From contig CAZYBE010000008.1 in the NCBI GenBank assembly GCA_964645765.1, positions 41,866 to 105,865 on the forward strand: DNA of 64,000 nt, given 5' to 3'. The notes beneath the pieces are model-generated. The model did not search any database and was not told the origin of the DNA. It worked only from the letters and a program-made list of their open reading frames with translations. Below, piece by piece: positions 1-9,454 of this stretch (its first letter is position 1; every line of letters starts with the position of its first letter). A program made the position numbers and the translations under genes. Origin of the DNA: CAZGMN01 sp964645765. GTDB lineage: Bacteria > Acidobacteriota > Aminicenantia > Aminicenantales > Aminicenantaceae.

Positions 1-1273
1 ATTCTTTAGCTTTTTGCATTTTTTCTTTGCAGAGCATAACGACTTTGGCTGCGTCCTCGGATTTGATGATATTTTGGGCTTCCTCATCCATGGCCGATGG
101 GGAAAAGTCAAAGAGCAAAGAAAAGGCCGAAGGGAGTTGGGAAAAGCGGTCGACTCCCTCGACCAGGCTCTTCACCGCCTTTTCCAGCCATCTCCAATGA
201 GCCTCAGTCATTTCATCGGGCAAGATGTTGGCTTCTTTCAAATAAGGATAAGCAAGTTTGGCAAGCTCCGGAGGAGTGAGCTTTTTCATGTGCTGGCGAT
301 TGATCCAGCTCAGCTTTTCATAGTCAAAGATAGCCGAAGAGCGGCCGACTCTGTTTAGATCAAAGAGCTCGACAAGCTCGCTCTTTGTCAGCACTTCTTT
401 GCCTTCTGGCGGCGCCCAGCCTAAGAGGGCAAGATAATTAAAGAGCGCAGAGGGAAGAAACCCCTGCTTTTCAAACTGGTCGACAGCAGTGGCCCCATGG
501 CGTTTGCTCAGCCGGGCGTTATCCTTTCCCATCACCAGCGGCACATGAGCAAATTGCGGAGGGGAAAAAGAAAGAGCCTGGTAGACGAGGAGCTGGCGGG
601 GAGTGTTGGAGATATGGTCTTCTCCCCGGATGACATGGGTGATTTTCATTAAAAAATCATCGATTACCACAGCATAGTTGTAAGCAGGAAGTCCGTTGGA
701 ACGGACGAGTATCGGGTCGCCGATGAGCTCCAAGTCAAAGCTGAGCGTTCCTCTTATTAAATCGTTGTAGCTGATACCCCCTTCTTCAGGAGTCTTGAGC
801 CTGACTGCAGCTTTCTCTCCGGCGCTAATCCTCTTTTTGGCTTCTTCCAAAGGAATTGACCTGCATTTTCCGCTATAAATCGGCATCTTTCCTGAAGACA
901 AGGCTTCCTCTCTCTCTCTCTCGAGCTCGCCTGGTGGGCAGAAGCAGTGATAGGCCTTGCCTCGTTCAAGCAACTCCTGGGCAAATTTCCTGTAGATTTC
1001 GATACGCTCGGACTGGCGGTAAGGGCCAAGCCCACCTCCGACATCAGGCCCCTCATCCCAATCCAGGCCAAGCCAGCCAAGGTCTTCAATCAGCCTTTTC
1101 TCGTACTCCACAGCCGAGCGCTCGATATCTGTATCCTCGACCCTCAAGACAAAGACTCCGCCTTTCTGCCGAGCAAAAAGCCAGTTGAAGAGAGCGGTCC
1201 TGGCGTTGCCAACATGGAGGAAGCCTGTCGGGCTGGGAGCAAAACGCACTCTGACTTTTTCCATCAGGCTCAT
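1..1273 (-). CDS. gltX: Glutamyl-tRNA synthetase, C-terminal end cut off by window
   Basis: Charges tRNA-Glu (or tRNA-Glu/Gln) with glutamate in the cytoplasm. Translation of the minus strand opens MSLMEKVRVRFAPSPTGFLH, which holds the class I signature (PSPTGFLHVGN, the HIGH-like motif). The class I KMSKS-type motif appears as RLSKRHG near position 505. About 424 codons are visible and the frame is still open at base 1, so the extreme C-terminus (anticodon-binding domain) lies outside. The ATG at 1273 has a purine-rich GGGG stretch a few bases upstream; a second ATG three codons later (1264) is an alternative start. A GlnRS gene is not visible here, so whether it is discriminating cannot be told. 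Confidence 0.95.
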   Translation of the reverse strand, partial: MSLMEKVRVRFAPSPTGFLHVGNARTALFNWLFARQKGGVFVLRVEDTDIERSAVEYEKRLIEDLGWLGLDWDEGPDVGGGLGPYRQSERIEIYRKFAQELLERGKAYHCFCPPGELEREREEALSSGKMPIYSGKCRSIPLEEAKKRISAGEKAAVRLKTPEEGGISYNDLIRGTLSFDLELIGDPILVRSNGLPAYNYAVVIDDFLMKITHVIRGEDHISNTPRQLLVYQALSFSPPQFAHVPLVMGKDNARLSKRHGATAVDQFEKQGFLPSALFNYLALLGWAPPEGKEVLTKSELVELFDLNRVGRSSAIFDYEKLSWINRQHMKKLTPPELAKLAYPYLKEANILPDEMTEAHWRWLEKAVKSLVEGVDRFSQLPSAFSLLFDFSPSAMDEEAQNIIKSEDAAKVVMLCKEKMQKAKE

Positions 1274-1339
1274 ATTAATCCCCAGGGGAGAATGAGTCAA
1301 GGAACGAAAGCACCTCCAATTCAGTGGTCGCCAATGATT

Positions 1340-1398
1340 AACAAGGGGTGGCACGTCTTGCTCCCCGCAACGGCCGCAGTTGCAGGGGTTCCCCACTT
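1340..1398. repeat. Dispersed GC-rich repeat R3, partial copy
   Basis: A 59-bp GC-rich block lies in the otherwise gene-free stretch 1274-1575. It matches, with few differences, the reverse complement of 62312-62370: both share AAGGGGTGGCACG, then GCTCCCCGCAACG and CAGGGGTTCCCCAC. This copy has only one half of the palindrome seen at 62258-62370. Apart from this repeat and the promoter at 1518-1546 I see nothing else in the gap. Confidence 0.7.
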
Positions 1399-1517
1399 GG
1401 CTGGACAAAAATTTATTCTCGACAAATTCATTGGCTCTTAAATCTTTTCAAACTTTATCTTTTGGGAGTTCTACGCCGAAATTGGAATCAGAGAGGAAAA
1501 ATTTGACCCAAAAACTC

Positions 1518-1546
1518 TTGACATTCTACAAATAGTCGCATATCTT
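1518..1546 (+). promoter_or_regulatory. Sigma70-type promoter of the blaI-like/efflux operon
   Basis: TTGACA (1518-1523), a 17-bp spacer and TATCTT (1541-1546) precede the BlaI-like gene by about 30 bp. The spacer contains CTACAAATAG, whose arms CTA/TAG and TACA half-site resemble the TACA/TGTA operators bound by BlaI/CopY repressors. Autoregulation by the downstream repressor is an inference. Confidence 0.65.
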
Positions 1547-1575
1547 ATAAATTCTATTAATTCGATAGACATTCA

Positions 1576-1989
1576 ATGAAAATTATATTTAAGTCATCAG
1601 AACAGGGCCTGGAGAAGATCATCGGGCGGCTGGAGAGGGCCATCCTTGATATTCTCTGGGAAAATCAAGGAATCCCGGGGAGAGAAATTCATCAGAGGAT
1701 GTTGAAGGGACGAAAGCTGGCCTACACCACAACCCTGACTGTTCTTGACAGGATGGTTAAAAAAGGATCTGCCCTGAGAAAAAGAGGGGAGAGCCTTTTT
1801 CTCTACTACCCTTCGATGAAAAAGGAGGAGTTTGAACATCAAGTTGCTTCGACTATGATCAAAGGCATCTATGAAATGGCTCCTTCTCCAGCGATTTCGG
1901 CTTTTGTCGATATTCTCTCCGGCATGGATAAATCTGAAATCAATGAAATTATCAGTCAAATTGAAAAGAAAAAAGGCCAGTCTCGATGA
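1576..1989 (+). CDS. BlaI/MecI/CopY-family transcriptional repressor
   Basis: A 137-residue winged-helix repressor of the BlaI/MecI/CopY family. The N-terminal half (about residues 12-75) carries the family pattern ILDILWENQG, then YTTTLTVLDRMVKKG, the recognition helix and wing. The C-terminal half is helical and would be the dimerisation arm cut by a partner protease. It overlaps the next gene, an M56 protease, by an ATGA junction, and that gene is followed by a metal efflux pump. It most likely represses the whole operon from the promoter at 1518. The family is known to answer to beta-lactams or copper; the pump context points to a metal signal here, which is an inference. Confidence 0.85.
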   Translation: MKIIFKSSEQGLEKIIGRLERAILDILWENQGIPGREIHQRMLKGRKLAYTTTLTVLDRMVKKGSALRKRGESLFLYYPSMKKEEFEHQVASTMIKGIYEMAPSPAISAFVDILSGMDKSEINEIISQIEKKKGQSR

Positions 1990-2987
1990 ATAAAGGGATC
2001 AGAAGTTACTCTTTATCAAATAATCTTCTTCTCTTTTTATCGCTTGTCTCTGCATCACTGCTCCTCTTCAGCCTTTCCATCCATTTGACTCTTCCTCATC
2101 AAAACTTCCTCAATATGCTCTTTGAGCCTTGCGCAAGAGAATGTTTTAAACTTTTCACGCTCTCAAAAAAGGTCTTGTTGACTTTCAAAAATCTTCTGGC
2201 GCTATCCTTTTTAGGCCTTTTTGTCAACTCGTTCCTCAAAAGCATCTCTCAGCTTTCGAAAACCCGCGCTTATTCTCGCTCCTTGGAGAAAGCCCCGCTT
2301 CCTCCGAGAATGAATAAACTCCTTAAGGAGCTATCGATAAAAGAACATTATGTCGTCCTCTTTGCGGGTGGATTGAGCTTCGCCTTCACCTCAGGAATTC
2401 TGTGTCCCAAAATCTTCGTCTCCGCAGAGCTTATAAAATCCCTTCCGGACGAAGAAGTGAAGGCCGTTCTTCTTCACGAAGAGAGCCATCGCCGAAGAAA
2501 GGATTGCCTCAGAAGCATGGTCATTTATTTTTTGTCCAATCTGTTCTTCTTTATTCCGCTTTTAAGAAAAATTAATTCAGCACTCAATAAATCTTCCGAG
2601 TTTATCGCTGATGACTTTGTTGTTCGCTCTTCCATCTCCCAGTTTGTTCTTGTCTCCGCCCTTCTCAATGTAAAGAGGAGAAACTTTGCGATTATGAAGA
2701 GCGTTGTCGGACTTTCGTTCGCAGACTTTGACTTTGAAAGGATCCAAAGGTTGCTATACGGAGAAAAGGGAATTCCTCACAGGAAATATCATTTTTACGA
2801 AATTGTCAGGTTCATTCTCATCATTCCTTTTTTGATCGTGGCCCTTTTTCCCCAAGAGAGACCTTTTGGCAAAAGGTCTCATTCCCTTTGCGATATTCTC
2901 TCCGGGCCTCGCGTCCAAAATATAGATAAACTCCATACCAAACCTTTCATTGCCATTCATCACTCAGGAGGAAATCATGAGAATTAG
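1986..2987 (+). CDS. M56-family (BlaR1/MecR1-like) membrane metalloprotease without sensor domain
   Basis: A 333-residue integral membrane zinc protease. Hydrophobic segments lie near residues 14-36, 63-87, 175-195 and 270-290. The zinc motif HEESH is at residues 164-168, preceded by LPDEEVKAVLL, typical of M56. BlaR1 and MecR1 continue with a penicillin-binding sensor of about 250 residues; this protein stops about 40 residues after the last membrane segment, so the lactam sensor is absent. The gene overlaps the BlaI-like gene at 1986-1989 and is overlapped by the TolC-like gene. It presumably cleaves the repressor after an unknown signal, perhaps metal or envelope stress. Confidence 0.85.
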   Translation: MNKGIRSYSLSNNLLLFLSLVSASLLLFSLSIHLTLPHQNFLNMLFEPCARECFKLFTLSKKVLLTFKNLLALSFLGLFVNSFLKSISQLSKTRAYSRSLEKAPLPPRMNKLLKELSIKEHYVVLFAGGLSFAFTSGILCPKIFVSAELIKSLPDEEVKAVLLHEESHRRRKDCLRSMVIYFLSNLFFFIPLLRKINSALNKSSEFIADDFVVRSSISQFVLVSALLNVKRRNFAIMKSVVGLSFADFDFERIQRLLYGEKGIPHRKYHFYEIVRFILIIPFLIVALFPQERPFGKRSHSLCDILSGPRVQNIDKLHTKPFIAIHHSGGNHEN

Positions 2988-4221
2988 CCTCATTTTGGCG
3001 CTTATCGTTTCTCTATCCCTGAATGGCTACAGCCAGGGCGAAAATTTAAGCCTCGATCAACTGGTCAACTTTGCTCTGGAAAGAAATCCTCAAATCAAAT
3101 CTCTTCAAGACGTTACCGATGCCCAGAAATCAAGAGTTTCAGCTGAAGGAGCTCTCCCTGACCCGGTCTTGGGTTTCAGTCTGAAGAATGTGGGCCTTGA
3201 TCGATTCTCTGTGGGAGAGGAGATGATGAGCGGAGTGGGATTTTTCATCTCCCAGGCTTTCCCCTTTCCGGGAAAGCTCCGCCTGAAAAGCGAAATAGCC
3301 CTGAAAGGCGCTCTCCAAGCCGAGGAGCGTCTCAAGGCTTCCAGGCTCTTGATCGTCCGCCAGGTCAAAGAGCTCTATTCAAGGCTGTTCTTCTACAATA
3401 GATCCCTCGAGCTCTTGCGAAAGAAAAAAGAGGTCTTGGAAAATGCCTTTAAGGCCGCAGAAGTCAAGTATTCGGTCGGAAAAGGAATTCAATCCGACCT
3501 CTTCAAGGCTCAGGTTGAGATCTCGGCGATCGAAGAAATGACGATATCCATGGAACAAATGCTGAGGGTGACAGAAGCCAATATCAATTCCCTGCTTGAC
3601 TTTCCTCCAGAAAGGCCCCTGGGAGTTCCTTTGGAAATAGAGTTTTACGAGCTCAAGGCGGGACTGACAGAACTTATTGAGGAAGCCAAAAAGAATTCAC
3701 CTCTTTTAAAAGAAGCAGAGCTGATGGTCGAGGAGAATGAAACAGAGGTTAAGATGGCAAAAAAGGAATTCTTCCCTAACTTCATGGTTCAGGCCGGGAA
3801 AGATTTCAAGGGTCCAATCAAAGACATGTACGAAATCATGGTCGGCTTTGAGATTCCTCTTTATCAAAAGAGAAAGCAGGCAAAGCTTTTGGCAGAGTCG
3901 CTTTCAGAATTGAGCAGTTCAAAGAATCAGTATCTTTCCATGAAGAACGAGCTGAACTACATGCTCCAGGAGAATTTCTTGATGGCCAAGACGGCAGGGA
4001 ACTTGCTCAAGCTTTACAGAGAAAGAATTATCCCCCAGGCCTCGCTGGCCTTGGAATCTTCTTTTGCGAACTACAAGGTGGACAAGGTGGATTTTCTCAT
4101 GCTCCTTTCCGACATCAATAGCTTGATTTCCTATGAGATGGACTACTACAAGAATCTCACCAATCTCTGGTCGTCAGTTGCCAAGATCGAGGAGCTGACG
4201 ACCCGAGAAATTTTGAAATAA
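2977..4221 (+). CDS. TolC/CusC-family outer membrane efflux protein
   Basis: Outer membrane channel of a tripartite pump. I place the start at ATG 2977 because AGGAGG sits seven bases upstream and the protein then opens with a signal peptide (MRISLILALIVSLSLNGYSQ); an in-frame upstream start at 2950 lacks this. The 414-residue product has the long helical repeats of the OEP family, with LDQLVNFALERNPQIKSL near the mature N-terminus and a second repeat beginning about residue 215. It overlaps the end of the M56 gene by 11 bp and is followed after 18 bp by the periplasmic adaptor, so it should work with the downstream CusB- and CusA-like subunits. Confidence 0.9.
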   Translation: MRISLILALIVSLSLNGYSQGENLSLDQLVNFALERNPQIKSLQDVTDAQKSRVSAEGALPDPVLGFSLKNVGLDRFSVGEEMMSGVGFFISQAFPFPGKLRLKSEIALKGALQAEERLKASRLLIVRQVKELYSRLFFYNRSLELLRKKKEVLENAFKAAEVKYSVGKGIQSDLFKAQVEISAIEEMTISMEQMLRVTEANINSLLDFPPERPLGVPLEIEFYELKAGLTELIEEAKKNSPLLKEAELMVEENETEVKMAKKEFFPNFMVQAGKDFKGPIKDMYEIMVGFEIPLYQKRKQAKLLAESLSELSSSKNQYLSMKNELNYMLQENFLMAKTAGNLLKLYRERIIPQASLALESSFANYKVDKVDFLMLLSDINSLISYEMDYYKNLTNLWSSVAKIEELTTREILK

Positions 4222-4239
4222 TAAAGAAAAGGAGTCGGC

Positions 4240-5661
4240 ATGAGAAAAAGATGCGTTTTCTTCAAATATAGCTTGGTTGTCTTATTTGTGTTGGCCCTGG
4301 TTGGCGCTTGGGGCTGCCGAAAAGGCAGTGAGGCCAAGAGTCGGCCGGCTGAGATGTCCGGCCAGGCCACCCATGAACGTCAAGAAGAAAAGACCATCTA
4401 CACCTGCCCGATGCACCCCAGCTATACCTCTGACAAGCCGGGGTCATGTCCCATCTGCGGCATGGACCTCGTTCCCGTGGAGAAGGAAAAAACCCCCGCT
4501 CCCAAGAAAAAAATCATGTACCGCTCGACGATGAACCCCAACGAAATCTCCGATAAGCCAAGAAAGGACTCGATGGGAATGGAGATGGAGCCCTTTGAAG
4601 TGGAGGAGAGCGCAGAGGAAGTCGCTCCCTCAGAACGCATAACCGTGAGGATCAGCCCGGAGAGACAGCAAACAATCGGTGTGAAAACAGAGACCGTGAG
4701 GAGGCAGCCAATCGTTCGGCTGATCAAAACCGTGGGCCGCGTTGACTATGCCGAGCCGAATGTCGCTTTTGTGAACGTCAAGTTTGAAGGCTGGGTGGAA
4801 AAGCTCTATGTGAACGCGACAGGGCAGATGGTTCGGAAGGGAGAGCTCCTCTTCGAGATTTACAGCCCCGACCTCGTCTCCGCTCAGCAAGAGTTCTTAC
4901 TCGCCGCTAAGGCCAGGAAGTCCTTTCCCCAGGAAAAAAGCTTCAGCGAAGGCTCGGCCCTGTGGAAATCGGCGCGGGACAGGCTATTTCTGTGGGATGT
5001 TTCCGACGCGCAGATCGCCGAGCTCGAGCGCAGCGGTGTGGTCAGGAAGACCCTCACCATCTCTTCGCCTCTCAGCGGCTTTGTCGTTGAAAAGAACATC
5101 CTCCTGGGACAGAAGATCATGGCCGGAGAGAACCTGTACAAAATTGCCGACCTTTCAAAGGTCTGGGTCTATGGGGAGATCTATGAATACGAGCTCCCGT
5201 TCGTCCATAAGGGGGATAATGTGATGGTTTCGCTTCCTTATCTGCCAGGAGATACTCTTATCGGAAAAGTTGCTTATATTTATCCCTATTTGAACCCGGA
5301 TACGCGGACCAACCAGGTCCGCATCGAGCTTCGAAACCCCGAGTTTAAGCTGAAGCCGGAAATGTACGCCAACGTCGAGATCCACGCTGACTACGGAGAA
5401 AAGCTGGCCATTCCCGTAGACGCCGTCCTGTCCAGCGGAGAGAAAAATATCGTTTTTATCGATTTAGGGGACGGCTATCTTGAGCCTCGGGAAGTCAAGC
5501 TCGGCGTAAAAGGGGAAAGCATCTGGGAAGTCCAGGAGGGACTGGCGGAAGGTGATAAGGTGGTGACATCTGCTAATTTCCTCGTCGATTCGGAATCGAG
5601 CCTGAAGGCGGCCGCAAAGAAGATGACCAAGAGCCCGGCAGGGGAACATCGCCATGATTAA
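4240..5661 (+). CDS. CusB-type periplasmic adaptor with tandem heavy-metal-binding domains
   Basis: Membrane-fusion protein (473 aa) linking the RND pump to the TolC-like channel. The N-terminus has a hydrophobic signal with a cysteine at 26 (GAWGC), possibly a lipoprotein site. Two heavy-metal-binding domains follow: YTCPMHP at 54-60 with CPICGM at 70-75, and a cysteine-free version YRSTMNP at 94-100 with SMGMEM at 111-116. Both are known from CusB relatives and are methionine-rich. The rest shows the barrel-sandwich and beta-barrel regions, including GWVEKLYVNATGQMVRKGE and the long helical hairpin from about 210. A GGAG site precedes ATG 4240, and the gene overlaps cusA-like by 8 bp. Substrate is probably Cu(I)/Ag(I), by inference. 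Confidence 0.92.
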   Translation: MRKRCVFFKYSLVVLFVLALVGAWGCRKGSEAKSRPAEMSGQATHERQEEKTIYTCPMHPSYTSDKPGSCPICGMDLVPVEKEKTPAPKKKIMYRSTMNPNEISDKPRKDSMGMEMEPFEVEESAEEVAPSERITVRISPERQQTIGVKTETVRRQPIVRLIKTVGRVDYAEPNVAFVNVKFEGWVEKLYVNATGQMVRKGELLFEIYSPDLVSAQQEFLLAAKARKSFPQEKSFSEGSALWKSARDRLFLWDVSDAQIAELERSGVVRKTLTISSPLSGFVVEKNILLGQKIMAGENLYKIADLSKVWVYGEIYEYELPFVHKGDNVMVSLPYLPGDTLIGKVAYIYPYLNPDTRTNQVRIELRNPEFKLKPEMYANVEIHADYGEKLAIPVDAVLSSGEKNIVFIDLGDGYLEPREVKLGVKGESIWEVQEGLAEGDKVVTSANFLVDSESSLKAAAKKMTKSPAGEHRHD

Positions 5662-8600
5662 CCGTATCATCGACTACTGCGCCCGCCACCAGTTTCTCGT
5701 CTTCATGTTTGTTGCCGTTGCTGTCCTCATGGGCTGGTCTTCTATGAACCGGATGCCCCTGGATGCCATCCCGGACCTTTCTGACACCCAGGTCATCATC
5801 TATTCGCGGTGGGACCGCAGCCCCGATATCATCGAGGACCAGGTGACCTATCCCATCGTCACAGCCATGCTCGGAACGCCCAAAGTCAGGGCCATCCGCG
5901 GCTTCTCGGATTTCGGCTTCTCCTATGTCTACCTCATTTTCGCTGACGGAACGGACATCTACTGGGCGCGTTCCCGGACGCTCGAGTACATGAGCAAGAT
6001 CATCCCCCGTCTGCCCGAGGAAGTGAAAGTGGAGCTCGGGCCGGATGCCACGGCCCTGGGATGGGTCTTTCAGTATGCCCTCGTGGATACCTCCGGCCAA
6101 AACAGCCTTGCCGACCTGAGGAGCTTCCAGGACTGGTCCCTCCGCTACTATATCCAGAGCGTCCCGGGAGTTTCCGAAGTGGCTTCAGTCGGCGGGTTTG
6201 TCCGGCAGTACCAGGTGAACATCCACCCCAACAAGCTCCTGGCTTACAATATCCCTCTGGAAAAGGTGGTCGAGGCCATCAGGAGGGGCAATAATGATGT
6301 CGGCGGCCGGCTGGTGGAGTTTACAGGCCGCGAATACATGGTCAGGGGCAGGGGATATGCCCGCTCGGTGAAAGACATCGAATCCATAGTTATTGAGAAC
6401 AACCATGAGACAGGAACTCCGATTCTGGTCAGAAACATCGCCACGGTCAGCCTCGGCCCGGATATCCGGAGGGGCGTGGTCGAGCTTGATGGCCAGGGCG
6501 AAACTGTCGGCGGCATCGTGGTCATGCGCCACGGTGAGAACGCCCTGAAGGTTATCGATCGAGTGAAGGAGAGGCTCAAAGAGATGGAGCCATCGCTCCC
6601 CGAGGGAGTGAAAATCGTGACCACTTACGACCGCGCTGAGCTCATCGAAAGGTCGATCGATACGCTGAAAGAAACGCTGATCGAAGAGCTCACCATTGTG
6701 AGCCTGGTCATCCTCATCTTTCTTCTGCATATCCCCAGCGCCATTATTCCCATTGTCACCCTGCCGATTGCCATCATCATTTCTTTTATCCCCATGTCCG
6801 GGTTTAAAATCACCGCCAACATCATGTCCCTGGGCGGGATTGCCATCGCCATTGGCGCCATGGTCGATGCGGCCATCGTCGTCGTCGAGCAGACCCACAA
6901 GAAGCTTGAATACTGGGAAGAGGAAGGGAAAAAAGGAGACTATCGAGAAGTCATCATTAGCGCCGTCAAAGAAGTGGGCGGGCCGGCCTTCTTTTCGCTG
7001 CTCGTCATCGGCGTCGCCTTCATCCCCATCTTCGCCCTGGAGGCCCAGGAGGGAAGGCTGTTCAAGCCCTTGGCCTTTACCAAAAATTTTGCCATGGTCA
7101 TCGCTGCGGTCCTGGCCATAACCCTGGACCCGGCCATCCGCCTTTTTCTCACCCGGCCCAAGGAATACAGCTTCCGTCCCGTCTGGCTGAGGAAGGCGGT
7201 CAACTTCGTTGTCGTGGGAAAAATCCGCAGCGAAGACAAGCACCTCATTAGCAGGTTTCTGACGAGGCTTTACCAGCCCGGGCTGAACTTTGTCCTGAAG
7301 TACAGGAAGAGCACCATACTCGTTGCTTTCCTCATCATCGCCGTGACCATTCCTTTCTACTTCAAGCTCGGCTCGGAATTCATGCCACCGCTGAACGAGG
7401 GCGTCATCCTCTACATGCCCATCACGCTCCCGGGAATCTCTGTCACCGAGGCCACGCAGCTCCTCCAGGTTCAGGACAAGATTCTCAAATCTTTCCCGGA
7501 GGTGGAAAGGGTGTTCGGAAAGGCTGGCCGCGCTGAGACGTCAACCGACCCGGCGCCTTTTTCCATGATGGAAACGACTGTCGTCCTGAAGCCGGAGCGC
7601 GAGTGGCGAAAGAAAGATCGCTGGTATTCGCGTCTGCCCGGGTTCCTCCATGCCCCCTTACGAAGAATCTGGAGAGACCGGATCTCGTGGGAAGAGCTCG
7701 TGGCTGAGCTAAACCGGGCCATGCAATTCCCCGGCGTGTCCAATGCCTGGACCATGCCGATCAAGGCCCGGATTGACATGCTAACGACCGGCATCCGGAC
7801 GCCTGTGGGCATTAAAATTTTTGGGGCCGACCTCAAGGTCATCGAGAGCCTGGGAAGTGAGATCGAAGTGATCATGAAAGAGGTCCCTGGGACGTCGAGC
7901 GTCTTTGCGGAAAGGACAACGGGCGGCTACTTCCTGGATTTTGAGCTGAAGAGGGATGAGCTGGCCCGCTATGGGCTGAGCATTGACGATGCCCAGATGA
8001 TCATCATGTCGGCCATCGGCGGTGAGCCCATCACGACCACGGTCGAAGGAAGGGAACGGTACACTGTTAACCTGAGGTATGCCAGAGAATTCCGGGACAG
8101 CGTGGAGAAGCTCAGCCGGGTGCTCGTCCCAACCATGAGCGGCGCTCAGATTCCTCTCTACCAGATCGCCGATATCCGGCTCGTCCAGGGGCCCGGCATG
8201 ATCAAAAATGAAAATGGGATGCTCGTGGGCTATATCTATGTTGATGTGGCCGAACGGGATATCGGAAGCTACGTCCGGGATGCGAAAAAGGCCATCCGGG
8301 AAAAGCTGAAACTTCCCGCCGGGTACTCCCTGATCTGGAGCGGCCAGTATGAGTACATGGCGCGGGTAAAAGAAAGGCTGGTCGTGGTTGTCCCGATAAC
8401 GCTCTTCATCATTTTCCTGCTCCTTTACGCCAACACAGGCTCATTGACCAAGGTGATGATCATCTTCCTGGCCGTACCGTTCTCGGCCGTGGGCGCTATC
8501 TGGTTCCTCTACATTCTCGGGTACAACACCAGCATTGGCGTCTGGGTCGGGCTGATCGCCTTGATGGGAGTGGATGCTGAAACAGGCGTGTTCATGCTCC

Positions 8601-8908
8601 TTTACCTGGACCTGGCTTATAACGAAATGAAAGCCAAGGGAAGAATGAAGACAGCTTCGGATCTCAAAGAAGCGATCAGCCATGGAGCTGTCAAGAGGCT
8701 CCGGCCCAAAGTGATGACCGTCGGGACCACTTTCATGGGGCTTTTGCCCATCATGTGGTCGATGGGCACGGGCTCGGATGTGATGAAGCGGATCGCGACA
8801 CCGATGATCGGCGGGATTTTCACTTCCTTCCTGATGGAGCTCCTCGTGTATCCTGCCATTTATTACCTTTGGAAATGGAAATCCGAAGTCAAGCATATAG
8901 AAAAATAA
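5654..8908 (+). CDS. CusA/CzcA-family heavy-metal RND efflux pump
   Basis: Inner-membrane proton-driven metal exporter of 1084 residues, the usual length of the HME-RND family. The N-terminal helix is followed by the porter domain, opening with PLDAIPDLSDTQVIIYSRW, a strong family hallmark. The transmembrane core includes GAMVDAAIVVVEQTHKKLE in helix 4, where the HME family has acidic residues for proton relay. A second porter domain follows about residues 570-880 and the last helices include SIGVWVGLIALMGVDAETG. Immediate overlap with the adaptor gene and the upstream channel gene make a complete CusCBA-like set. The YHS-domain protein downstream probably belongs to the same metal response. 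Which metal is exported cannot be read from sequence alone. Confidence 0.95.
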   Translation: MINRIIDYCARHQFLVFMFVAVAVLMGWSSMNRMPLDAIPDLSDTQVIIYSRWDRSPDIIEDQVTYPIVTAMLGTPKVRAIRGFSDFGFSYVYLIFADGTDIYWARSRTLEYMSKIIPRLPEEVKVELGPDATALGWVFQYALVDTSGQNSLADLRSFQDWSLRYYIQSVPGVSEVASVGGFVRQYQVNIHPNKLLAYNIPLEKVVEAIRRGNNDVGGRLVEFTGREYMVRGRGYARSVKDIESIVIENNHETGTPILVRNIATVSLGPDIRRGVVELDGQGETVGGIVVMRHGENALKVIDRVKERLKEMEPSLPEGVKIVTTYDRAELIERSIDTLKETLIEELTIVSLVILIFLLHIPSAIIPIVTLPIAIIISFIPMSGFKITANIMSLGGIAIAIGAMVDAAIVVVEQTHKKLEYWEEEGKKGDYREVIISAVKEVGGPAFFSLLVIGVAFIPIFALEAQEGRLFKPLAFTKNFAMVIAAVLAITLDPAIRLFLTRPKEYSFRPVWLRKAVNFVVVGKIRSEDKHLISRFLTRLYQPGLNFVLKYRKSTILVAFLIIAVTIPFYFKLGSEFMPPLNEGVILYMPITLPGISVTEATQLLQVQDKILKSFPEVERVFGKAGRAETSTDPAPFSMMETTVVLKPEREWRKKDRWYSRLPGFLHAPLRRIWRDRISWEELVAELNRAMQFPGVSNAWTMPIKARIDMLTTGIRTPVGIKIFGADLKVIESLGSEIEVIMKEVPGTSSVFAERTTGGYFLDFELKRDELARYGLSIDDAQMIIMSAIGGEPITTTVEGRERYTVNLRYAREFRDSVEKLSRVLVPTMSGAQIPLYQIADIRLVQGPGMIKNENGMLVGYIYVDVAERDIGSYVRDAKKAIREKLKLPAGYSLIWSGQYEYMARVKERLVVVVPITLFIIFLLLYANTGSLTKVMIIFLAVPFSAVGAIWFLYILGYNTSIGVWVGLIALMGVDAETGVFMLLYLDLAYNEMKAKGRMKTASDLKEAISHGAVKRLRPKVMTVGTTFMGLLPIMWSMGTGSDVMKRIATPMIGGIFTSFLMELLVYPAIYYLWKWKSEVKHIEK

Positions 8909-8974
8909 AATGAAAATAAGAACAAAAGAAAGGAATAAAAATAAAAAAAGAAAAAAATTTAAGGAGGTTATTCA

Positions 8975-9448
8975 ATGAAACTCTCAACCAAAAATTTCTG
9001 GACGTACCTCATTGTCGCCTTTTTCGCACTCGCTCTTATCTCTTTGCCTGCACTCGTTGGTGCAAGAGAGGAGGTCAAAGACCCGGTCTGCGGGATGAAA
9101 ATCGACCCGGCCAAAGCACAATTCAAGTCAGAGTATGAGGGAAAGACCTATTACTTCTGCTCTGCAGACTGCAAGACTAAGTTCGACGCCAACCCAGCCC
9201 AGTATTTGAAAAAAGAAGAGAAGGCAACAGGCTCTGGAATGCACATGATGGAGATGCAAAAGCATGAGCACGGGAAAGAAGGCAGCTGCGAAGAGATGAT
9301 GAAAGACGTCAAGTTCGAGGTCACAAACTTGCCGAACGGGGTTCAAATCAAAATCACCTCTGATAAACCCGAAGTCGTTAAGCAAATTCAAGAGATGCAT
9401 AAAGACGGCAAGGGCTGCTGCATGATGATGAAGGAAGGCAAGAAGTAA
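8975..9448 (+). CDS. Exported YHS-domain protein with Met/His/Cys-rich tail
   Basis: A 157-residue secreted metal-binding protein. AAGGAGG lies just upstream of ATG 8975. Residues 1-30 form a signal peptide. The YHS domain follows, with DPVCGM at 36-41 and YYFCSADC at 59-66 as metal ligands. A linker rich in Met and His (residues 88-99) leads to a C-terminal module (about 108-157) ending in a CCMMM cluster at 148-152. YHS domains accompany copper and heavy-metal pumps in many bacteria. It is 66 bp behind the pump gene on the same strand and is probably a periplasmic metal chaperone or scavenger for it. Confidence 0.85.
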   Translation: MKLSTKNFWTYLIVAFFALALISLPALVGAREEVKDPVCGMKIDPAKAQFKSEYEGKTYYFCSADCKTKFDANPAQYLKKEEKATGSGMHMMEMQKHEHGKEGSCEEMMKDVKFEVTNLPNGVQIKITSDKPEVVKQIQEMHKDGKGCCMMMKEGKK

Positions 9449-9454
9449 ATAGGC

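Noticed and set aside
1274..1575. Frame 947-1441 on the plus strand reaching into the gap
   Set aside because: It is antisense to gltX over most of its length and runs through repeat R3; no family features.
6185..7243. 352-residue minus-strand frame antisense to the RND pump
   Set aside because: Composition is dominated by Asp, Gly and His from the reverse of hydrophobic codons; it lies wholly inside the well-supported pump gene and resembles no family.
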